The notes: a model not told the origin generated them from the sequence alone. 64,000 nt of DNA from Campylobacter sp. US33a (GCF_004378855.1 NZ_RYYL01000004.1:122614-186613), one strand, 5' to 3'; shown: positions 36,248 through 46,271, numbered from the stretch's first letter. Numbers and translations: made by a program.

Positions 36248-37011
36248 TTTGCGTTAGGAATTTAAATTGCCAAGTTGGGGATAAAAAATTATTAGAAAAT
36301 ATTAGCTTAAATTTAGAAGAAAAACAAGCTCTTGCTATTATAGGTAAAAGTGGTTCTGGAAAGAGTTTGTTGGCTAGGAGTTTGTTGGCTTTATTGGATA
36401 GAGATTTTTATCTTAGAGCAGATGAGTTTTTTGTTGATGAAATCAAACCTTTAAAAGCAAATTCTAAGACATTGCAAATTTTAAGAACACGCGTGGCTTT
36501 AGTATTTCAAGATGTGATGGCGAGTTTTTATCCTTTTTTAGATGTGGGAGCTTTGTTTCATTTGATTTTAAAAACTCATACAAGATTGAATGCTAAGATG
36601 AGAAAAGAAAAAGCCTTTTTTTATCTCCATCGTTTTGGGCTTGAAAATTTGGAGCTTATTTGGCATTCTTATGTGCACCAATTAAGCGTTGGTATGGCCA
36701 GAAGAGTGAGTTTAGCTTTGGCTTTAGTGTGTGAGCCTAGGTATTTAATTTGCGATGAAATCACTTGTTCTTTAGACCATGAAAATGAACTTAGAATTTA
36801 TGAGTTTTTGAAAGAATTAAAAAAAGATCTGGGCATTATTTTAATTACTCATGATTTAAATGGTGCAAGGGAACTTGCTGATGAAATTTTGGTTTTAGAA
36901 GAGGGTAAATGTATTGAAAAAGCTTTGAAAGATGAATTTTTTCAAGCTCCAAAAAGCGAATACGCAAAGAATTTATTGGCTGAATTTAAAAAGGAAAAAT
37001 ATTGCTTTTAA
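36244..37011 (+). CDS. nikW: nickel ABC transporter ATP-binding protein NikW
   Basis: A 255-residue ABC ATPase: Walker A IGKSGSGKS, Q-loop VFQDVMASFYPFL, signature QLSVGMARRVSLALAL (a QLSVGM variant of LSGGQ), Walker B YLICDEITCSLD, H-loop ITHD. It starts with TTG at 36244, whose bases overlap the nikX TGA (TTGA), so translation is coupled. The atypical signature is like that of other DppD/NikD proteins. Confidence 0.85.
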   Translation: MICVRNLNCQVGDKKLLENISLNLEEKQALAIIGKSGSGKSLLARSLLALLDRDFYLRADEFFVDEIKPLKANSKTLQILRTRVALVFQDVMASFYPFLDVGALFHLILKTHTRLNAKMRKEKAFFYLHRFGLENLELIWHSYVHQLSVGMARRVSLALALVCEPRYLICDEITCSLDHENELRIYEFLKELKKDLGIILITHDLNGARELADEILVLEEGKCIEKALKDEFFQAPKSEYAKNLLAEFKKEKYCF

Positions 37012-37682
37012 AACTTGATAATGTGTCTAAATTTTATACCTTAAAAAGGCATTGGTATTTAAAAAAAGAAAAAAATTGTATTTTTAAAAACATTAGTTTT
37101 AATCTTGCAAAAGGGCAAAATTTGCTTTTATCAGGGCAAAGCGGTTGTGGAAAAAGTACTTTGGCTAAGATGATAGCAATGCTTGAAAATATAGACGAAG
37201 GAGAAATTAAATTCCAAAACCACTCTTTAAATTCTTTAAAATTTGAAGAGCAAAGAGAGCTTAGAAAAAAATTACAATTTGTTTTTCAAGATCAAAAAAC
37301 CGCTTTGCACCCTTGTAAAAAAGTTAAAACTTTACTTTTTGATGTGTATCAAAATTTCTCTTTAAAAGCTAATTTGGATGAAATTTTGGCATTTTTTGAT
37401 TTGTTTGAGTTAAAAAAAGAAGTATTGGAGTTAAAGCCTTTTTATTTAAGTGGCGGACAAGCAGCTAGAATAGGGCTTATAAGAGCTTTGATTATAAAAC
37501 CTGAATTACTGATTTTGGATGAAACAACAGCTTCTTTGGATTATTTAAGTGAAAAAAAAATATTGAAATTTTTAAATAAACTTGGAGAGCAAACGCTGAT
37601 GAGCTGCATTTTCATTTCGCATAAAAATACTTTGATTAAAAATTATTGCCATAAGGAATTTAGTTTGGATAAAGTTTTGTAA
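37002..37682 (+). CDS. nikV: nickel ABC transporter ATP-binding protein NikV
   Basis: A 226-residue ABC ATPase: Walker A LSGQSGCGKST, Q-loop VFQDQKTALHPCK, signature YLSGGQAARIGLIRAL, Walker B LLILDETTASLD, H-loop ISHKN. It begins with TTG at 37002 inside the end of nikW (AAGGA eight bases before). Shorter than DppF (about 330 aa) and without the C-terminal oligopeptide domain. It is last in the operon; no strong terminator separates it from nuoA. Confidence 0.85.
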   Translation: MLLKLDNVSKFYTLKRHWYLKKEKNCIFKNISFNLAKGQNLLLSGQSGCGKSTLAKMIAMLENIDEGEIKFQNHSLNSLKFEEQRELRKKLQFVFQDQKTALHPCKKVKTLLFDVYQNFSLKANLDEILAFFDLFELKKEVLELKPFYLSGGQAARIGLIRALIIKPELLILDETTASLDYLSEKKILKFLNKLGEQTLMSCIFISHKNTLIKNYCHKEFSLDKVL

Positions 37683-37765
37683 TTTTAATTATTTCAAAAA
37701 TTCTCATTTTTAAATTGAAAATTTTATAATTAACTTTTATAAGTTTTTATATAGAAAAGATTAAG

Positions 37766-37771
37766 TAGAAT
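37766..37771 (+). promoter_or_regulatory. -10 box of the nuo operon
   Basis: TAGAAT in AAGTAGAATATAAG after a T/A-rich stretch, 68 bases before the nuoA ATG, fits the Campylobacter -10. It would give a leader of about 60 nt containing the hairpin at 37786-37808. Confidence 0.45.
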
Positions 37772-37785
37772 ATAAGAAGTTTTTC

Positions 37786-37808
37786 AAACAATTTTTTTAG
37801 AATTGTTT
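37786..37808 (+). other. hairpin in the nuoA leader
   Basis: AAACAATT (37786-37793) and AATTGTTT (37801-37808) form a perfect 8-bp stem with a seven-base loop, 19 bases before the AAAGGAG of nuoA. Weak (AT-only apart from one pair), so a structural or regulatory role is only possible. Confidence 0.35.
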
Positions 37809-37838
37809 AAGTTTTACTCTAAAATAAAAGGAGTTTTT

Positions 37839-38228
37839 ATGTCTCATATTTATACGCAACATCCTTATTTTGGGATATTTGCGATGATGGTTATTGCGAG
37901 TTTGATTTTTTTTGGACTAGTGTTTTTAGCTTCAAAAATTGGCAATAATTTTGCTGCAAAAAACCGAAAAAAACTAGGACTTGGAATTTATGAATGCGGT
38001 CCAATTCCTGTAAAACAAGCTAATAAAATAAATTCTCAATTCTTCATTGTGGCTTTAATTTTCATTCTTTTAGATATAGAAGTGGTTTTTTTATTTCCTT
38101 GGGCTTTGATTTTTAAAGAGCTGGGTTGGTTTGGGCTTTTAGAAGTTTTTGTTTTCATCCTACTTTTGGGAGTAGGTTTTTTATATGCTTATAAAAAAGG
38201 AGCGTTTCAATGGCAGAGCATCAAGTAA
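37839..38228 (+). CDS. nuoA: NADH-quinone oxidoreductase-type complex I subunit A
   Basis: 129 residues from ATG 37839 (AAAGGAG just upstream; an in-frame start at 37803 lacks a good site). Three membrane spans and the YECGPIP and [22 protein letters not shown] segments are the NuoA signature. First gene of the 14-gene complex I operon. Confidence 0.94.
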   Translation: MSHIYTQHPYFGIFAMMVIASLIFFGLVFLASKIGNNFAAKNRKKLGLGIYECGPIPVKQANKINSQFFIVALIFILLDIEVVFLFPWALIFKELGWFGLLEVFVFILLLGVGFLYAYKKGAFQWQSIK

Positions 38229-38713
38229 ATTATGCCAGTGGTTTGCCGGTAGTTTTAACAAGCGTAGATAAGCTTGTTCAATGGGGAAGGAGCAATTCTT
38301 TATGGGCTTTATCTTATGGTTTAGCCTGTTGTGCGATTGAAATGATGGCAGCAGGCGGTTCAAGGTATGATTTTGATAGATTTGGGACTATTTTTAGAGC
38401 TTCACCACGCCATAGTGAAGTGATGATTATTGCAGGAACTTTGTGTAAAAAGCACGCTGAATTTACAAGAAGATTATACGACCAAATGCCTGATCCTAAA
38501 TGGGTAATTTCTATGGGAAGTTGTGCAAACACAGGCGGTATGTTTAATACTTATTCGACTGTTCAAGGTGTGGATAGGATTATCCCTGTGGATATTTATG
38601 TGCCAGGTTGTGCGCCGCGCCCTGAAAGTTTTCAATTTGCTTTGATGATTTTGCAGAAAAAAATTCGTAAAGAAAAAGCGAGTCGTAAGATTGCTCCAAA
38701 AAGGCTTGTATAA
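38210..38713 (+). CDS. nuoB: complex I subunit B
   Basis: 167 residues. All ligands of cluster N2 are present: the tandem Cys in [12 protein letters not shown], then [10 protein letters not shown] and PGCAPRPE. It transfers electrons from the hydrophilic arm to the quinone. Overlaps nuoA by 19 bases. Confidence 0.96.
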   Translation: MAEHQVNYASGLPVVLTSVDKLVQWGRSNSLWALSYGLACCAIEMMAAGGSRYDFDRFGTIFRASPRHSEVMIIAGTLCKKHAEFTRRLYDQMPDPKWVISMGSCANTGGMFNTYSTVQGVDRIIPVDIYVPGCAPRPESFQFALMILQKKIRKEKASRKIAPKRLV

Positions 38714-39505
38714 ATGAGAAAATATAGTGATAAAAAAAATGCTCAACTTCAAAATTATTACAAAGATAGATTTTACCATGCTCCACATACTAAAAAATTC
38801 GATGTAAATGAAAGTATTTTCAAGCAAGATTATGAAGTTTTAAAAACCCAAATTGAAATTATAAATTCTTTCATAGAACTTGATTTTTGGGTGATTGAAA
38901 TCAAAAAAGAAGATAATGTTAAGACCTTAGAAATGCTTAAAACTTTAGGATATTTAAGCTTTACAGAAGCAAGCGCAATTGATTTTGTAGTACAAAAAAA
39001 TGGCTTTGAAGTGTTTTATCAGCTTTTAAATTTAGAAAAAAAGCTAAGGGTGCGTGTTAGAACCTTTGTGGGCGTAAAAGAAAGATTGCAAAGCGTTGCG
39101 CATATCTTTAAAGGGGCAAATTGGAGTGAGAGAGAAATTTATGATATGTTTGGAATTTTCATCATAAATCATCCAAATTTAAAACGCATTCTAATGCCTG
39201 ATGATTGGTATGGACATCCACTCTTAAAAACCTATCCTTTGCAGGGTGATGAGTTTGCTAAGTGGTATGAGATTGATAAAATTTTTGGCAAAGAATATAG
39301 AGAAATTGTAGGCGAAGAGCAAAGAGATCCTGGTTTTGTAAACGATAAAGATACGCTAAATTTTGCAAGGCTTTATCACGAAACGCCAAAAGGCGGCGCT
39401 AGTAAGGAAATTTCTTTTAAACAAGAATATCAAGAAGATGATGGCGTGGCTTTTGTAAAAAAAGTCAAACGCGATCAAGCAAAAATTTTAGAAAAAAGGC
39501 GTTAA
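38714..39505 (+). CDS. nuoC: complex I subunit C
   Basis: 263 residues. The C-terminal two-thirds is the 30-kDa subunit fold, with ANWSEREIYDMFGIFIINHPNLKRIL as the family signature (GANWxEREVyDmfGI). The first 60 residues and the charged tail are Campylobacter-type extensions. Separate from nuoD, unlike the fused NuoCD of E. coli. Confidence 0.94.
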   Translation: MRKYSDKKNAQLQNYYKDRFYHAPHTKKFDVNESIFKQDYEVLKTQIEIINSFIELDFWVIEIKKEDNVKTLEMLKTLGYLSFTEASAIDFVVQKNGFEVFYQLLNLEKKLRVRVRTFVGVKERLQSVAHIFKGANWSEREIYDMFGIFIINHPNLKRILMPDDWYGHPLLKTYPLQGDEFAKWYEIDKIFGKEYREIVGEEQRDPGFVNDKDTLNFARLYHETPKGGASKEISFKQEYQEDDGVAFVKKVKRDQAKILEKRR

Positions 39506-39506
39506 G

Positions 39507-40733
39507 ATGCAAATTCCTAGCAAGTTAAAACCTTATTATGAAAATATAGTTTTCGAGCAAGAAGACTCAAAGATGATTATAAATCTAGGACCGCAACACC
39601 CATCAGCACACGGGAATTTACGCCTTGTTTTAGAGCTTGATGGAGAGCAGGTTGTAAAGGCAAGGCCAACCATTGGTTATATGCATCGTGGTATGGAAAA
39701 AATGGCCGAAAATATGATTTATCAAGAATTTATCCCTACCACTGATAGGATGGACTATATCGCAGCTTCTGCAAATAATTATGCTTATTGTGCGGCCGTT
39801 GAAAAGCTTTGTGGCTTAGAAATTCCGCGTCGTGCACAAGTTATACGAATGATACTTTTAGAGCTAAACCGCATTGCATCGCATTTGCTTTGGCTTGCGA
39901 CTCACGCGCTTGATATTGGGGCGATGAGTGTGTTTTTGTATTGTTTTAGAGAGCGCGAATATGTTTTGGATTTAATAGAAAAATATTGCGGTGCAAGACT
40001 CACGCATTCTTCGATGAGAATTGGCGGAGTAATGCTTGATTTGCCAGAAGGCTTTTTAAATGAGCTTTTGGCATTTTGCGATAAATTTCCTAAAGATGTG
40101 GCTGATTATGAAGCCTTACTCGATGATAATAGAATTTGGCGTTTAAGAACCGAAAATGTAGGTGTCGTAAGCAAAGAGCAAGCTTTAAATTGGGGTTGTA
40201 CTGGCGTGATGTTAAGGGGCAGTGGTGTAAAATATGACATACGCAAAGAAGAGTCTTATTTACTCTATAACGAGATAGATTTTGGTGTACCTTATGCAAT
40301 GCAAGGAGATTCTTATGCAAGATATAAAGTGTATATGCAAGAATTCCGCGAAAGTCTTAAAATACTTAGACAATGTGCCACGCTTTATAAAGATACCCCG
40401 CCTGAAATTTTAGCAAATCATCCCGAATATGTAAGTAGTTCAAAAGAGCAAATTTTAACGCAAAATTATTCTTTAATGCAGCATTTTGTTTTAATCACTC
40501 AAGGCTTAAAACCGCCTAAAGGTGAAGTTTATGTGCCAACTGAAAGTCCTAAAGGAGAGCTTGGCTTTTTTATCCATAGTGATGGCACGGGAAGACCTTA
40601 TCGTTTAAAAGCTAGGACTCCAAGTTACTGGCATTGTGCTTTTTTTGAAGAAATGCTTGTGGGTACTTATTTGGCTGATGTTGTAGCCATTATGGGAAAT
40701 GTAAATATTGTTTTAGGCGAGATTGACCGATGA
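39507..40733 (+). CDS. nuoD: complex I subunit D
   Basis: A 408-residue 49-kDa subunit that forms the quinone pocket with NuoB. LGPQHPSAHGNLRLVLELDGE and RPTIGYMHRGMEKMAE are invariant, and the C-terminal GNVNIVLGEIDR is typical. One base separates it from nuoC. Confidence 0.96.
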   Translation: MQIPSKLKPYYENIVFEQEDSKMIINLGPQHPSAHGNLRLVLELDGEQVVKARPTIGYMHRGMEKMAENMIYQEFIPTTDRMDYIAASANNYAYCAAVEKLCGLEIPRRAQVIRMILLELNRIASHLLWLATHALDIGAMSVFLYCFREREYVLDLIEKYCGARLTHSSMRIGGVMLDLPEGFLNELLAFCDKFPKDVADYEALLDDNRIWRLRTENVGVVSKEQALNWGCTGVMLRGSGVKYDIRKEESYLLYNEIDFGVPYAMQGDSYARYKVYMQEFRESLKILRQCATLYKDTPPEILANHPEYVSSSKEQILTQNYSLMQHFVLITQGLKPPKGEVYVPTESPKGELGFFIHSDGTGRPYRLKARTPSYWHCAFFEEMLVGTYLADVVAIMGNVNIVLGEIDR

Positions 40734-40957
40734 GAAGAGTGGATTTAAGAAAGAGTAAAGAGCTTTTTGAAGATTTAGCACAAATCATTAAAGAAGCTAA
40801 AGTGGGAGAAGTTTTAGTGGTGCTTTTTGAAATCGGTGATTTTTCTCCAGTGGAAAAAAGTTTTTCTTTTGTTAAAGAGCAAGGTTGTGAGCTTTTAAAT
40901 TCTTTGAAATTCAATCAAGTGGATTGGACTATAGTGATTAAAAAGGAAAGTGTATGA
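40730..40957 (+). CDS. small protein in the nuoE position (75 aa), not NuoE
   Basis: 75 residues, overlapping nuoD by 4 bases and the next gene by 4. It has no cysteine pattern for the NuoE 2Fe-2S cluster. In C. jejuni this gene and its neighbour replace nuoE and nuoF, and the complex takes electrons from reduced flavodoxin rather than NADH. A contribution to flavodoxin docking is an inference from that work. Confidence 0.8.
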   Translation: MRRVDLRKSKELFEDLAQIIKEAKVGEVLVVLFEIGDFSPVEKSFSFVKEQGCELLNSLKFNQVDWTIVIKKESV

Positions 40958-41646
40958 GTTATGAAAAGGCGCTTTGTTTTTTAGATATGCCAAGTCTTAA
41001 AAATAAGAAGTTATGTGAAAAAATTCAAGGTGAAAATATCAATATTTCCTGTCTTGAAGATAAAAATTTAAATGCGAAATTTTATAAGTGTGAAATTGCA
41101 AGTTTGAGTTTTGTTTTGGCTTTGCTTTGCAAGATGAGTGATGCAAAGAGTTTTAAAGATTTAGATGAAGGATATTTGAGCGCAGAATCTTGTTTTGGCG
41201 AAGAGGAAGCAAGCGAGGTTTTAAATTTTTTAAACAATGCGCAATATTTAATTGTTGATGAAAATATCCATTTTTATAAAGATAGTGAAAATATCAAATA
41301 TTTTTTAAATTTTTTAAGTGATAAATTTAAACTTAAAATAATAGACACTAAAGAAATAGAATGTGATTTTAAAAATGCTAAATTAAATCCTTTAAAAGAG
41401 CTTGATAATTACGATGGTTTGGTGCTTTTTAGGGCTAATTTGCAAGATAAAAATTTGCATTGCTCTAAGCAATTTTTGCAAATTGCCAAATGCAAAGATA
41501 AAAGCGAAGTTGAGGTTTTAGCTAAAGATTTTAGTCTTAAAACCACGCTTTGTTTAGATGAAAATTTGCAAGGCACTATAGCTTTTTTAAATTATGAAAA
41601 TAAGGGTTTTGATTTTACTCAAATTCGCATAAAGGAAGCAAAATGA
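40954..41646 (+). CDS. protein in the nuoF position (230 aa), not NuoF
   Basis: 230 residues with no FMN/NADH-binding glycine motif and no 4Fe-4S ligand set, so it is not NuoF (about 430 aa). It is unique to Campylobacter and close relatives as far as I know. Overlaps its neighbours by 4 bases on both sides, so it is made stoichiometrically with the complex. Probably part of the alternative electron-input module. Confidence 0.8.
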   Translation: MSYEKALCFLDMPSLKNKKLCEKIQGENINISCLEDKNLNAKFYKCEIASLSFVLALLCKMSDAKSFKDLDEGYLSAESCFGEEEASEVLNFLNNAQYLIVDENIHFYKDSENIKYFLNFLSDKFKLKIIDTKEIECDFKNAKLNPLKELDNYDGLVLFRANLQDKNLHCSKQFLQIAKCKDKSEVEVLAKDFSLKTTLCLDENLQGTIAFLNYENKGFDFTQIRIKEAK

Positions 41647-44105
41647 CAATTAAAATCAATGGTAAGACTTGCACCTTTGAAGAGGGCGAATATATCTTAA
41701 ATATAGCTAGAAGAAATGATATTTTTATCCCTGCAATTTGCTATTTATCAGGTTGTAGTCCGACTTTGGCATGTCGTATGTGTATGGTGGAAGCTGATGG
41801 AAAAAAGGTTTATTCTTGCAATACTAAAGCAAAAGAAGGTATGGTTGTAGAAAGTGATTTGCAAAATCTTTGGGATGAAAGAAATGAAATCATGCAAGCT
41901 TATTGCATTAATCATCCTTTAGAGTGTGGAGTTTGCGATAAATCAGGAGAATGTGAGTTGCAAAATTTCACTCATAAAAGCCGTGTGAATATCCAAAAAC
42001 ATTGGATTAAAGATACACATAAACCGCACAAACATTGGGGAGTGATTAATTACGATCCCGCGCTTTGTATAGTATGCGAAAGGTGTATCACGGTTTGTAA
42101 AGATAAAATCGGCGAAAGTGCTTTAAAAACCGTGCCAAGAGGTGGCGATAGTGTGGATAGTGGTTTTAAGGACACTATGGGCAAAGATGCTTATGCGATT
42201 TGGACGAAATTTCAAAAAAGTTTGATTGGGCCTAGTAATGGTGAGATGCTTGATTGTTCCTTTTGCGGGGAATGTACCAGTGTATGTCCAACCGGAGCTT
42301 TGATAGGATCAAGGTTTCAATACACTTCAAATATTTGGGAACTCAAACGCATTCCAGCTTCAAATCCGCATTCTAGTGATTGTGAGCTTATGTATTATGA
42401 TATCAAACAAAGTGGCATTAGCAATCAAACACCTAAAATTTATCGCGTAAGTAATGATTTTGCCTTTGCTACTTTAAATAGAGCTGCAAGATTTGCCTTT
42501 GATACGCAAAATGAAGCAAGTAAAGATAAAAAAGCTTTTAACAAGCTTGTCGCCCTTTTTGAAAACAATGAGATTAAAAATATTAAATTTAATAGCTTTA
42601 TCACCAACGAAGAAGCTTTAATTTTACAAAATTTAAAGAAAAAATTTGATCTTAATTTAATCAACGAAGAAGCTTTAAAATTTAAAGAATTTTTAGATGA
42701 ATTTATAAGCAATTGTGGCGAATTTTACAATGCGACAACAAAAGATATAACAAATAGTGATTTTTTAGTTGTTGCAGGAACACTTTTAAGATACGATGCG
42801 CCAACGCTTAGCTATAAAATCAATAATGCTTTAGTGATGAATAAAGGTGCGGGACTTTATTTTCATCCTTTAGAGGATGCTGGACTTGCAAAATATTCTA
42901 AAAATTTTATTTCACATACACATAAAAGCGGAGACGAAGAGCAAATTTTATACTTTTTACTTCAAAAATTCAGTACAGATGAAAGTATAAAAGAGAGTTT
43001 GGCTGAATTTTTTGTAAGTGAAAATAAAGAAATAGAAGAAAGTATCAATGAAGAAGTTATAGAACAAGTGATAGAAAAAGATGAAGAAGGCAATGAAATT
43101 TCAAAAGAAGTAAAAAAACTTGTGCCTAAAAAAGTGAAAAAAACCATAGAAGTGAAACGATCAGTTTTTGCTAGGAATTTAGGAGTTGATGAAGATAAAT
43201 TAGAAGATTTATTGCTTAAAAAAGCTAATTTTACTTTTGTTGTGGGAAGTGATTTTTACTTCCACAAAAACGCTTTAAAGCTAGCCAAATTGCTCGCATT
43301 AGTTCAAAGCACAACGCCTTTTAAAGTTTTTTTAAATCCTACGCATACTAATACTTTGGGCGTTGCAATGATTTGTGATTTGGATGAAGGTATAAAAGAC
43401 GGTAAAATTTTAGGTTATAACGAAAAAGGCGATTTTAGTTTTTCTTATGAAGAGTGCGCAAATTTGGCTAGTTCGAGTTTAAACCAACAAGAAGGCACTT
43501 TTTTAAATTACGATAAAAGAGTGGTGCCAACTAATGCGGCTTTAGAATTTGGCGGGTATTTTTTAAATGATTTGGCTAATGCTTTAGGATATGATGAAGA
43601 ATACACCATAAATTACACCAAAAAACTTCCTGCAAACAAAGGTTTTTACGCTTTAGACTTTGATAGTTTGGAGAATTTTTATACCAATGGAGGCGAATGC
43701 AAAAGGGGTTATGAGCTTAATTTAGAATGCTTCAAGCAAGTCGCTAAAAAAGAATTTATTGCTCCAAATTTACAAAATTTGATTCTAAAAGATAATGAAA
43801 TTTTGCTTTATAGTGCCAATCCTAGCTATCAATTCGGTAGATTTTCAAATCGTGCCAGTGCTATTAGTGAAGCGATTTTTTTAGGAGTGAGTGAGAATTT
43901 GGCAAAAGAAAAGAATTTACAAGATAAAGATTTGGTTAAGATTTCTATTAAAGACAAAACTTTGACTTTGAGCGTGCGTGTGGATAAAGATATAAAAAAT
44001 GGAGCTTATTTGCCATATTTTGATGAAAAAATCGACACGCTAAACTTTTTTGATGAAAGATTTATTGTGGCAAATTTAGAAAAATTAGGAGCAAACAATG
44101 AGTGA
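41643..44105 (+). CDS. nuoG: complex I subunit G (iron-sulfur / molybdopterin-oxidoreductase-like)
   Basis: 820 residues. The 2Fe-2S domain (CYLSGCSPTLACRMCMVE), the His-ligated N5 region (HPLECGVCDKSGECELQ) and two 4Fe-4S sites (CIVCERCITVCKD; CSFCGECTSVCPTGAL) lie in the first 220 residues, followed by a degenerate molybdopterin-type domain. Around residues 458-507 a Glu/Lys/Val-rich charged insert interrupts that domain. It should receive electrons from the non-NADH input module. Confidence 0.93.
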   Translation: MTIKINGKTCTFEEGEYILNIARRNDIFIPAICYLSGCSPTLACRMCMVEADGKKVYSCNTKAKEGMVVESDLQNLWDERNEIMQAYCINHPLECGVCDKSGECELQNFTHKSRVNIQKHWIKDTHKPHKHWGVINYDPALCIVCERCITVCKDKIGESALKTVPRGGDSVDSGFKDTMGKDAYAIWTKFQKSLIGPSNGEMLDCSFCGECTSVCPTGALIGSRFQYTSNIWELKRIPASNPHSSDCELMYYDIKQSGISNQTPKIYRVSNDFAFATLNRAARFAFDTQNEASKDKKAFNKLVALFENNEIKNIKFNSFITNEEALILQNLKKKFDLNLINEEALKFKEFLDEFISNCGEFYNATTKDITNSDFLVVAGTLLRYDAPTLSYKINNALVMNKGAGLYFHPLEDAGLAKYSKNFISHTHKSGDEEQILYFLLQKFSTDESIKESLAEFFVSENKEIEESINEEVIEQVIEKDEEGNEISKEVKKLVPKKVKKTIEVKRSVFARNLGVDEDKLEDLLLKKANFTFVVGSDFYFHKNALKLAKLLALVQSTTPFKVFLNPTHTNTLGVAMICDLDEGIKDGKILGYNEKGDFSFSYEECANLASSSLNQQEGTFLNYDKRVVPTNAALEFGGYFLNDLANALGYDEEYTINYTKKLPANKGFYALDFDSLENFYTNGGECKRGYELNLECFKQVAKKEFIAPNLQNLILKDNEILLYSANPSYQFGRFSNRASAISEAIFLGVSENLAKEKNLQDKDLVKISIKDKTLTLSVRVDKDIKNGAYLPYFDEKIDTLNFFDERFIVANLEKLGANNE

Positions 44106-45096
44106 TTTTGCTTTTTTTGCTTTAGAAGTTTTGGTTAAATGTATTATAGTGATTGCACTTTTTGCAACTTTAGCGGGTTTTGCAACCTATGCAGAAAGAA
44201 AGGTTTTGGCGTATTTTCAAAGACGCATTGGACCTGATATGGTAGGACCTTTTGGGCTTATTCAACTTGTAGCGGATATGATAAAGCTTTTCACTAAAGA
44301 AGATATTATCCCTTCAAATTCACAAAAAATTATTTTTGCTATTGCTCCTTTAATCGCTGCAATTTGTGCTTTTGTGTCTTTAGCAGCTATTCCAATGCTT
44401 CCTGAATTTACTTTATTTGGACTTGTGATAAGACCGATTATTGCAGATATTAATGTGGCTTTGCTTTTTGTGATAGGCACTTCAGGGCTTTGTTTTTATG
44501 CGGTATTTTTAGGCGGTCTTGCGAGTAATAATAAATGGTCCATTATAGGAGCTGCAAGAGGACTTGTGGCCATTATTTCTTATGAAAGTGTAGGGGCTTT
44601 AGCTTTGATTGCTATTGTAATGCTTGTGGGATCTTTTTCTTTAGTGGATATTAATAATTATCAAAATAATGGATTTTTTTCTTGGCTCATTTTTAAACAA
44701 CCTTTGGCTTTTGTGCTTTTTATTATTGCACTTTTTATTGAAACAAACAGAACCCCGCTTTGTTTAACAGAAAATGAGGCTGATATTGTCGCGGGTTATG
44801 GGACAGAATATTCAGGTCTTAGATGGGGTATGTTTTTCATAGGCGAATACACCTCTATGATAGCTGGAGCGATTTTAGTTACCCTTTTGTTTTTGGGCGG
44901 ATTTAATGATTTTTATTTTATACCGGGTTGGATTATGATGATAGTAAAATCTAGCTTTATTTTCTTTTTGTATTTTTGGGCTAGGGCGGCTTTTCCGCAA
45001 CTTAGACCTGATCAAGTGATGAAAATGTGTTATTTGATTTTAATTCCTTTAGCGGTTTTAAATCTCTTAATCACTGCTCTAGCGGTGCTTTTATAG
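44098..45096 (+). CDS. nuoH: complex I subunit H
   Basis: 332 residues, 8-9 spans. AERKVLAYFQRRIGPDMVGP and ETNRTPLCLTENEADIVAG, with YGTEYSGLRWGMFF, are the hallmarks of the ND1 subunit at the quinone tunnel. Overlaps nuoG by 8 bases. Confidence 0.96.
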   Translation: MSDFAFFALEVLVKCIIVIALFATLAGFATYAERKVLAYFQRRIGPDMVGPFGLIQLVADMIKLFTKEDIIPSNSQKIIFAIAPLIAAICAFVSLAAIPMLPEFTLFGLVIRPIIADINVALLFVIGTSGLCFYAVFLGGLASNNKWSIIGAARGLVAIISYESVGALALIAIVMLVGSFSLVDINNYQNNGFFSWLIFKQPLAFVLFIIALFIETNRTPLCLTENEADIVAGYGTEYSGLRWGMFFIGEYTSMIAGAILVTLLFLGGFNDFYFIPGWIMMIVKSSFIFFLYFWARAAFPQLRPDQVMKMCYLILIPLAVLNLLITALAVLL

Positions 45097-45105
45097 GAGT
45101 TTTTG

Positions 45106-45771
45106 ATGAAAAATTATTATTTGATTGATGAAAAAAGAAAAACGCCAACAAGTACTTGGCAGAAAATTTCACAAGCCTTCAAAAGAAGTGTAAAATTAGA
45201 GCTTTTTGTGGGGCTTGGCGTGGTAATGCGTGAAATGTTGAAAAGAAATAATAGCGCAACCATAAAATACCCATTTGAAAAAGTCAAGCTTGATAATCGC
45301 TACCGAGCTGTGCATCGTTTGATGCGTTTTATAGAAAGCGAAAATGAAAGATGTATAGGTTGTGGGCTTTGTGAGAAAATTTGTATCAGTAATTGTATAA
45401 GAATGGAAACTTCTTTAGATGAAAATGGCCGTAAAAAAGTGGGAAATTATAGTATAAATTTAGGGCGTTGTATTTATTGTGGTTTTTGTGCTGAGGTTTG
45501 TCCTGAGCTTGCTATAGTTCATGGTACAGAGTATGAAAATGCAGCCGAGCAAAGATCTTATTTTGGCTATAAGCAAGATTTTTTAACCCCTATTGATAAG
45601 CTTAAAAATCAAGTTGAATTTGAAGGTGCGGGCAGTCTTAGAAAAGATGCTGATTTATTTGTTAAAAAGACTCCAAATTATTATGAAATTTTGCAAGAAA
45701 GAGAGAAAAATTTATGCACGGATGAAGAATGTACATTGCCAAATTCAAATTCGCAAGGGGAAAACAAATGA
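45106..45771 (+). CDS. nuoI: complex I subunit I
   Basis: 221 residues from ATG 45106 (a TTG at 45103 is in frame). Two 4Fe-4S motifs: [16 protein letters not shown] and [16 protein letters not shown]. The first has Ile where Pro usually follows the fourth Cys. AGGAG lies at 45096-45100 across the nuoH stop. Confidence 0.94.
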   Translation: MKNYYLIDEKRKTPTSTWQKISQAFKRSVKLELFVGLGVVMREMLKRNNSATIKYPFEKVKLDNRYRAVHRLMRFIESENERCIGCGLCEKICISNCIRMETSLDENGRKKVGNYSINLGRCIYCGFCAEVCPELAIVHGTEYENAAEQRSYFGYKQDFLTPIDKLKNQVEFEGAGSLRKDADLFVKKTPNYYEILQEREKNLCTDEECTLPNSNSQGENK

Positions 45772-46271
45772 TAGAACAATTAGCTTTTTACTTTTTTGCG
45801 TTTTTGGTTATAGTGTTTTTTAGTATCAGTATTATCAGTAAAAATGTGCTTTATGCCTTAAGTTCTTTGGCTGCTGCTATGGTGCTTTTATCGAGTTTTT
45901 ATTTTTTGCTTGATGCGGAATTTTTGGGTGTAATACAAATCATCGTTTATGGAGGAGCGGTTTTGGGGCTTTATAGCTTTGCAATGATGTTTTTTGATTT
46001 TTCTAAAAATATCAAAGAAAAATTAAAAGCCAAGAAAACTTTTGTAATTTTATCCTTAGCACTAGCTTTGGTGTTTGCATTTATTGCTGGAGGGATGGGT
46101 GTATCAGAGCAAATGAATTTAAGTTCATTGCAGCAAGATATCAGCAAAAATTTGGCGGCTTTGATTTTTTCTAAATACCTTTTGGCATTTGAATTTATCG
46201 CTGTTTTGTTATTGATTGCCTTGGTATGTGCTATTGTGCTTACTCATAAAGAACTTGGGAAGGAAGAATAA
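45768..46271 (+). CDS. nuoJ: complex I subunit J
   Basis: 167 residues from ATG 45768, overlapping the nuoI stop as ATGA. Five spans; [21 protein letters not shown] is the conserved ND6 segment with the pi-bulge helix. Confidence 0.93.
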   Translation: MIEQLAFYFFAFLVIVFFSISIISKNVLYALSSLAAAMVLLSSFYFLLDAEFLGVIQIIVYGGAVLGLYSFAMMFFDFSKNIKEKLKAKKTFVILSLALALVFAFIAGGMGVSEQMNLSSLQQDISKNLAALIFSKYLLAFEFIAVLLLIALVCAIVLTHKELGKEE

